Assembly: GCA_004292695.1 (NCBI GenBank)
Contig: RDXV01000009.1
Span: forward strand, 1-58,411
Direction: 5' to 3'
Origin: Nostocales cyanobacterium
GTDB taxonomy: Bacteria > Cyanobacteriota > Cyanobacteriia > Cyanobacteriales > Nostocaceae
Length of the DNA stretch: 58,411 nt
Below, piece by piece: positions 54,534 through 58,411 of this stretch. Position 1 is the stretch's first letter; the number at the start of each line of letters is the position of its first letter. Under the pieces are notes generated by a model. It did no database searches. It saw nothing but the letters and a program-made list of their open reading frames with translations, and was not told the DNA's origin. A program made the translations under genes and the position numbers.

Positions 54534-55712
54534 GTGTCAGAAAAACATAGTAACTCATCCTCTCATTCCGCATCCATTCTTACAGTTGGAACAGGTTGGT
54601 TTCCCAAAACACCAGGGGGGTTAGAAAGATATATTTATGAACTTACCCATAAACTAGCTGCAAATAATGACCGGATAGAATTTTGTGGTGTTGGTTTACC
54701 TGAAGATGAAAATACACCTGTTAAATTACATAACTTAGGATTTCCAGATACCCCAACTTGGCTAAGATTATGGAAAATTAGAAATGAATTTAAAAACATT
54801 AGTAAAAATATCAACTTAGGAGAAATTGATGCTATCAATTTACACTTTGCTTTGTATAGCTTTCCTATTTTAGATTTATTACCTAAACAAGTACCGATAA
54901 CTTTTAATTTTCATGGACCCTGGGCTTGTGAAAGTCAAGAAGAAGTAGATAAAAAATTTACTATTTGGATTAAAAGACAGTTTATAGAAAAGAAAACTTA
55001 TCATCAATGTGATCGGTTTATTGTTCTTAGCCAGGCTTTTGGTAATATTTTACATGAACAATATCAAATTCCCTGGAATAAAATTTATTTAATTCCTGGT
55101 GGTGTAGACATTAATCATTTTCATGATCATTTATCCCGCGTTCAAGCAAGAGAACAATTAAATTGGCCTACTGATAGATATATATTATTCACCTCCCGTC
55201 GTCTAGTTCATCGTGTCGGAATTGATAAGTTATTAACAGCGGTTGCTAATATTAAACCGACAATTCCTGAAGTTTGGTTAGCTATTGCTGGGCGTGGACA
55301 TATTCAAAATTTATTAGAACAACAAGTCAAAGAATTAGAACTAGAAAATAATGTTAAATTCTTAGGTTTTCTCCCTGATGAACAATTACCAATTGCTTAT
55401 CAAGCAGCAGATTTAACAGTTATGCCTAGTCAATCTTTTGAGGGTTTTGGATTAGCAATTGTGGAATCTTTAGCCTGTGGAACTCCGGTTTTATGTACAC
55501 CTGTAGGGGGAATGCCAGAAATTTTACAGAAATTTTCACCAAGTTTAATTACTGAATCTATTCATGTTAATAGTATAACTGATAAACTGCAACAGATAAT
55601 ATTAGGAAATATTACCATACCTACAAGATCAGAATGTCGTAATTATGCAGTTCAAAATTATGACTGGAATCATATTTCTCAATTGGTAAGACGGGTAATT
55701 TTAGCTAGATAG
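54534..55712 (+). CDS. GT4 family glycosyltransferase
   Basis: About 392 residues from the GTG start. ILTVGTGWFPKTPGGLERYI is the acceptor-side glycine-rich opening, IPGGVDINHF near 200 the linker and the QSFEGFGLAIVESLACGTPV segment near 305 the GT4 nucleotide site. It has no membrane helix. The downstream GT4 gene begins 24 nt later and is co-transcribed. Donor and acceptor are unknown; outer polysaccharide synthesis is likely from context. Confidence 0.9.
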   Translation: MSEKHSNSSSHSASILTVGTGWFPKTPGGLERYIYELTHKLAANNDRIEFCGVGLPEDENTPVKLHNLGFPDTPTWLRLWKIRNEFKNISKNINLGEIDAINLHFALYSFPILDLLPKQVPITFNFHGPWACESQEEVDKKFTIWIKRQFIEKKTYHQCDRFIVLSQAFGNILHEQYQIPWNKIYLIPGGVDINHFHDHLSRVQAREQLNWPTDRYILFTSRRLVHRVGIDKLLTAVANIKPTIPEVWLAIAGRGHIQNLLEQQVKELELENNVKFLGFLPDEQLPIAYQAADLTVMPSQSFEGFGLAIVESLACGTPVLCTPVGGMPEILQKFSPSLITESIHVNSITDKLQQIILGNITIPTRSECRNYAVQNYDWNHISQLVRRVILAR

Positions 55713-55723
55713 ATGTAAATGAA

Positions 55724-55728
55724 AGGAG
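55724..55728 (+). promoter_or_regulatory. Ribosome binding site AGGAG for the second GT4 gene
   Basis: AGGAG ends 8 nt before ATG at 55737 and lies downstream of the first in-frame ATG (55719), favouring the later start. Confidence 0.75.
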
Positions 55729-55736
55729 AGAATTTT

Positions 55737-56885
55737 ATGAAGGTTTTATTTTTAGATCAAAGTGGTAAACCTGGTGGTGCTGAGTTGTGTTTGTTGGATA
55801 TTGTTAAACCTTTTGCTAATACTTCTTTAGTGGGTTTATTTGCAGATGGTGATTTTAAGAAGTTACTAGAAACAAATCATATTCCTGTACAGGTTTTAAC
55901 CACTCAAGCTATTAAAGTTAGTAAAGAAAGTGGTTTATTTTCAGCAGTAGCTAGTTTAGGTCAAATTCTACCTTTAATTTATCAGGTTATCCAAATTGCT
56001 AGGAAATATGATCTAATTTATGCTAACACTCAAAAGGCTTTAGTTGTGGGTGCTATAGCTAGTTTTATTTCCGGTGTTCCTTTAGTTTATCATTTACATG
56101 ATATTCTTTCTTTAGAACATTTTAGTCAAACTAATTTACAGGTGGCAATTACTTTAATTAATAAGTTTGCATCTTTGGTAATTGCTAATTCTCAAGCTAG
56201 TAAAACTGCATTTATTCAAGCTGGAGGTAAAGCAAATATTACTCATGTTGTTTATAATGGGTTTGAACCTAAAAACTATCAAGTTGAAGAAACAGAAGTT
56301 AAAAAAATCAGAGAAGAATTAGGTATAAATGATAATTTTGTAGTGGGACATTTTAGCCGTCTTTCTCCCTGGAAAGGACAACATATTTTAATTACTGCTT
56401 TAGCTAATTGTCGAGAAAATGTAACTGTAATTTTCGTGGGTGATGCTTTATTTGGAGAAGATGAATATGTGAAAAAGTTACATCAACAAGTAAAAGATTT
56501 GGGTTTAGAAAACCGGGTAAAATTTTTAGGTTTTCGTGATGATATTCCTCAATTAATGTCAGCTTGTGATTTAGTTGCACATACTTCTATTGCACCCGAA
56601 CCTTTTGGAAGGGTAATTGTTGAAGCTATGTTATGTGGTAAACCTGTGGTTGCGGCTAAAGCTGGTGGTGCTGTAGAATTAGTTGAAGATGGAATAAATG
56701 GTTTTTTAGTAACACCTAATAACTCGGAAGAATTAGCCCAGATAATTAATAATTATGTTGAGGATAAGGTGAATATTTTAGAGATTGCTAATCATGCTAG
56801 AATTAACGCTAGTCATAGATTTAATGGTGATTTTATTAATTATAAAATTCAAGAATTATTGAAAACTGTTATTTCTAAAAACTAA
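55737..56885 (+). CDS. GT4 family glycosyltransferase
   Basis: About 382 residues from ATG 55737. MKVLFLDQSGKPGGAELCLL starts the GT-B acceptor domain, VYNGFEPKNY near 177 marks the linker, SRLSPWKGQHIL near 205 begins the donor domain and EPFGRVIVEAMLCGKPVV near 283 is the nucleotide site. It forms a two-gene unit with the preceding GT4 gene. The stop codon is only 5 nt from that of the convergent Uma2 gene. Confidence 0.92.
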   Translation: MKVLFLDQSGKPGGAELCLLDIVKPFANTSLVGLFADGDFKKLLETNHIPVQVLTTQAIKVSKESGLFSAVASLGQILPLIYQVIQIARKYDLIYANTQKALVVGAIASFISGVPLVYHLHDILSLEHFSQTNLQVAITLINKFASLVIANSQASKTAFIQAGGKANITHVVYNGFEPKNYQVEETEVKKIREELGINDNFVVGHFSRLSPWKGQHILITALANCRENVTVIFVGDALFGEDEYVKKLHQQVKDLGLENRVKFLGFRDDIPQLMSACDLVAHTSIAPEPFGRVIVEAMLCGKPVVAAKAGGAVELVEDGINGFLVTPNNSEELAQIINNYVEDKVNILEIANHARINASHRFNGDFINYKIQELLKTVISKN

Positions 56886-56890
56886 ATTAA

Positions 56891-57496
56891 TTACCAAATC
56901 TCTGTTAAGTCTAAAACAAATCCTGGTAGGATATCTTCACCTTTTAATGTTTGGGGATGATCTAATTCTTCTATATTTTTACCAGGACGATAAATATATA
57001 CCTTCTGTTGTTTTATATCAATTAACCAAGCTAATTTAACACCATTTTCTATATATTCTGCCATTTTTTCTTGTAGGGTTTTTAAGTTATCAGTTTCAGA
57101 ACGCAATTCTACTACAAAATCAGGACAAATTGGTGCAAATTTCTTTCTTTGTTCTGTGGGTATTGCTTCCCACCTTTCCTTTTTTATCCATGCTGCATCA
57201 GGAGAACGTACAGCGCCATTAGGTAAGGTAAAAGCACTACTAGAACCAAAACCTACACCTGTACTATTTTGTTTTGTCCAATTACCTAATTGCACAATTA
57301 AATTAAAATTCTTTTCTTCTGTTTCTGATCCGGTAGGTGACATAATTAATAAATCTCCAAGTTGGTTACGTTCAATTCTAAAATTGCGGTTTAATTGACA
57401 AAAATCAAAAAATTGATCATCATTCATGATGACATCTGGTTGCATTTTTAGAACCATTGGTAAGATTTCTGTAACTGTGGGTGTTTGTGTGTTCAT
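56891..57496 (-). CDS. Uma2 family endonuclease-like protein (tandem pair, copy A)
   Basis: A 201-residue protein of the Uma2/DUF820 family with all usual landmarks: LIMSPTGSETE near 50, RSPDAAWIKKERW near 92, CPDFVVELRSETD near 124 and EKMAEYIENG near 143. Role unproven. It is a near relative of the next gene and shares the sequence GTGGAAAATGAGGATGCAGA upstream of its start, so the pair arose by tandem duplication. It is convergent with the GT4 operon. Confidence 0.9.
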   Translation of the reverse strand: MNTQTPTVTEILPMVLKMQPDVIMNDDQFFDFCQLNRNFRIERNQLGDLLIMSPTGSETEEKNFNLIVQLGNWTKQNSTGVGFGSSSAFTLPNGAVRSPDAAWIKKERWEAIPTEQRKKFAPICPDFVVELRSETDNLKTLQEKMAEYIENGVKLAWLIDIKQQKVYIYRPGKNIEELDHPQTLKGEDILPGFVLDLTEIW

Positions 57497-57557
57497 AGTT
57501 TTGTTTTTGAATGTGGAAAATGAGGATGCAGATCCGTATTGATTAATTATTAATTGA

Positions 57558-58145
57558 TTACCAAATATCTGTTAAATCCAAAATAAATCCTGGTAAGATA
57601 TCTTCACCGTTTAATGTTTGGGGATGATCTAATTCTTTCACAGGTTGATCAGGACGACAAACATATACTTTCTGTTGTTTTCTATCAATTAACCAAGCTA
57701 ATTTAACACCATTTTCTATATATTTTACCATCTTTTCTTGTAATTTTTTAAAACTATCATTTGGTGAACGTAGTTCAATTACAAAGTCAGGTGCAATGGG
57801 AGCAAATTTTTCTTGTTGTTCGGGTGTTAAACTTTCCCACCGTTCTTTTTTTACCCAAGCAACATCAGGAGAAACATCTTCTCCATTAGGTAATTTAAAA
57901 CCCGTAGAAGAATCAAAACCTTTACCTAATTTGGTCTTTTTATTCCAAATTCCTAATTCTACAACAATATCAAAATTACAATTTCCTGTATCGCTACCTG
58001 TTGGTGGCATAATTATTAATTCCCCTGATGCTGTGCGTTCAAATCTTAAATCCCGGTTATTTTGACAAAGTTCTAAAAATTGGTCATCTGTTAAATTCAG
58101 GTTTAATGTTAGTTGAGGAGGTAAAGTTGTTATTGCAGTGTTCAT
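57558..58145 (-). CDS. Uma2 family endonuclease-like protein (tandem pair, copy B)
   Basis: A 195-residue paralogue of the preceding gene, with LIIMPPTGSDTG near 47, VSPDVAWVKKERW near 90, APDFVIELRSPND near 122 and the same DILPGFILDLTDIW ending. It is transcribed in the same direction as copy A with 61 nt between them, so it is probably the first gene of a two-gene unit. Its upstream region carries the same GTGGAAAATGAGGATGCAGA block, there continuing into a full palindromic element. Confidence 0.9.
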   Translation of the reverse strand: MNTAITTLPPQLTLNLNLTDDQFLELCQNNRDLRFERTASGELIIMPPTGSDTGNCNFDIVVELGIWNKKTKLGKGFDSSTGFKLPNGEDVSPDVAWVKKERWESLTPEQQEKFAPIAPDFVIELRSPNDSFKKLQEKMVKYIENGVKLAWLIDRKQQKVYVCRPDQPVKELDHPQTLNGEDILPGFILDLTDIW

Positions 58146-58211
58146 TATTTTTACCTCAAAGTGTTAGGTTTTGATTGATCCAATTGATAATTATGTGGAA
58201 AATGAGGATGC

Positions 58212-58263
58212 AGATCCCCGACTTCTGATGTAAAGATAAGATTAAAAAAGAAGTCGAGGATCT
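58212..58263. repeat. Palindromic element, second copy
   Basis: AGATCCCCGACTTCT (58212-58226) and AGAAGTCGAGGATCT (58249-58263) form a 15-bp stem with one mismatch. The arms match those of the 4208-4273 element, while the inner loop differs. Confidence 0.75.
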
Positions 58264-58328
58264 TAACCCCTACATTATATGATATTAGAACTCTCCAGCT
58301 AATGCGGGAACACATTTTTCACACCCAC

Positions 58329-58410
58329 CCGGAAATGAATTTCCGGTCTAATAGCTCAAGTGCGTTAAAACGCACTATCTAAACATAAAAATAGTCGGTT
58401 TTAACCGACT
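58329..58410. repeat. Three consecutive hairpins at the window end (dispersed structured element)
   Basis: Perfect stems: CCGGAAA/TTTCCGG (58329-58346), AGTGCGTT/AACGCACT (58359-58376) and AGTCGGTT/AACCGACT (58393-58410). The segment between the first two, TCTAATAGCTC, is familiar from repeated structured elements in cyanobacterial genomes, possibly ends of IS200/IS605-type elements. The element is cut by the window end. Confidence 0.65.
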
Positions 58411-58411
58411 T

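Overview
This window is chromosomal DNA from a filamentous, heterocyst-forming cyanobacterium (order Nostocales). The evidence is AT-rich DNA, HIP1 palindromes (GCGATCGC, e.g. near 5452, 13040, 16618, 24053, 31683, 33461, 45917), short tandem heptamer repeats between genes, a HetP-family gene, and a long cluster that matches the heterocyst envelope polysaccharide (HEP) island known in Anabaena/Nostoc PCC 7120. No RNA gene or intact insertion sequence was recognised.

Layout. 1-2012: dnaK, minus strand, with tandem 37-bp repeats at its 3' end. 2.5-4.2 kb: two Uma2-family genes. 4.3-11.4 kb: a minus-strand four-gene operon. In transcription order it encodes a membrane-anchored vWA protein, a ~1050-residue tubulin/FtsZ-like GTPase, a MotA/TolQ/ZorA-like membrane protein with a long tail, and a MotB/OmpA/ZorB-like protein. 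This is the best candidate in the window for an undescribed system: a predicted ion-driven envelope motor coupled to a tubulin-like GTPase. The GTPase gene has an in-frame TGA that cuts off a recognisable SHOCT-like tail. 11.9-14.3 kb: a GH116 beta-glucosidase. 14.3-16.3 kb: heptamer arrays and 1.9 kb of AT-rich DNA. 16.3-17.4 kb: a probably frameshifted hypothetical gene and hetP. 17.5-20.3 kb, minus strand: a UgpC/MalK-type ABC ATPase and a PatA-like (PATAN plus REC) response regulator.

20.9-25.2 kb: a TerY-like vWA protein, a PP2C-like phosphatase and a kinase-TPR protein. Together they form the three-gene module known as TerY-P.

26.1-48.5 kb: the HEP-island-like cluster. The first part makes and modifies nucleotide sugars: rfbF, an LhgO-like flavoenzyme, a short-chain dehydrogenase-type epimerase, two abequosyltransferase-like GT2 enzymes, a phytanoyl-CoA-dioxygenase-like enzyme, rfbC and a SAF-domain oxidoreductase. 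The second part assembles and exports: a GT4, a Wzc-like kinase, HepC, a GT-A-like protein, the HepA exporter, further glycosyltransferases and a Wzy/WaaL-like membrane protein. No CDP-glucose 4,6-dehydratase (RfbG) is present although RfbF is. 48.7-56.9 kb: an aspartoacylase-like gene, a PIG-L deacetylase with a GT4, a secreted or membrane-anchored beta-propeller protein and two more GT4 genes. 56.9-58.4 kb: a tandem pair of Uma2 genes and a series of hairpins cut off by the window end.

All functional calls come from reading motifs, lengths and context. No database search was run.
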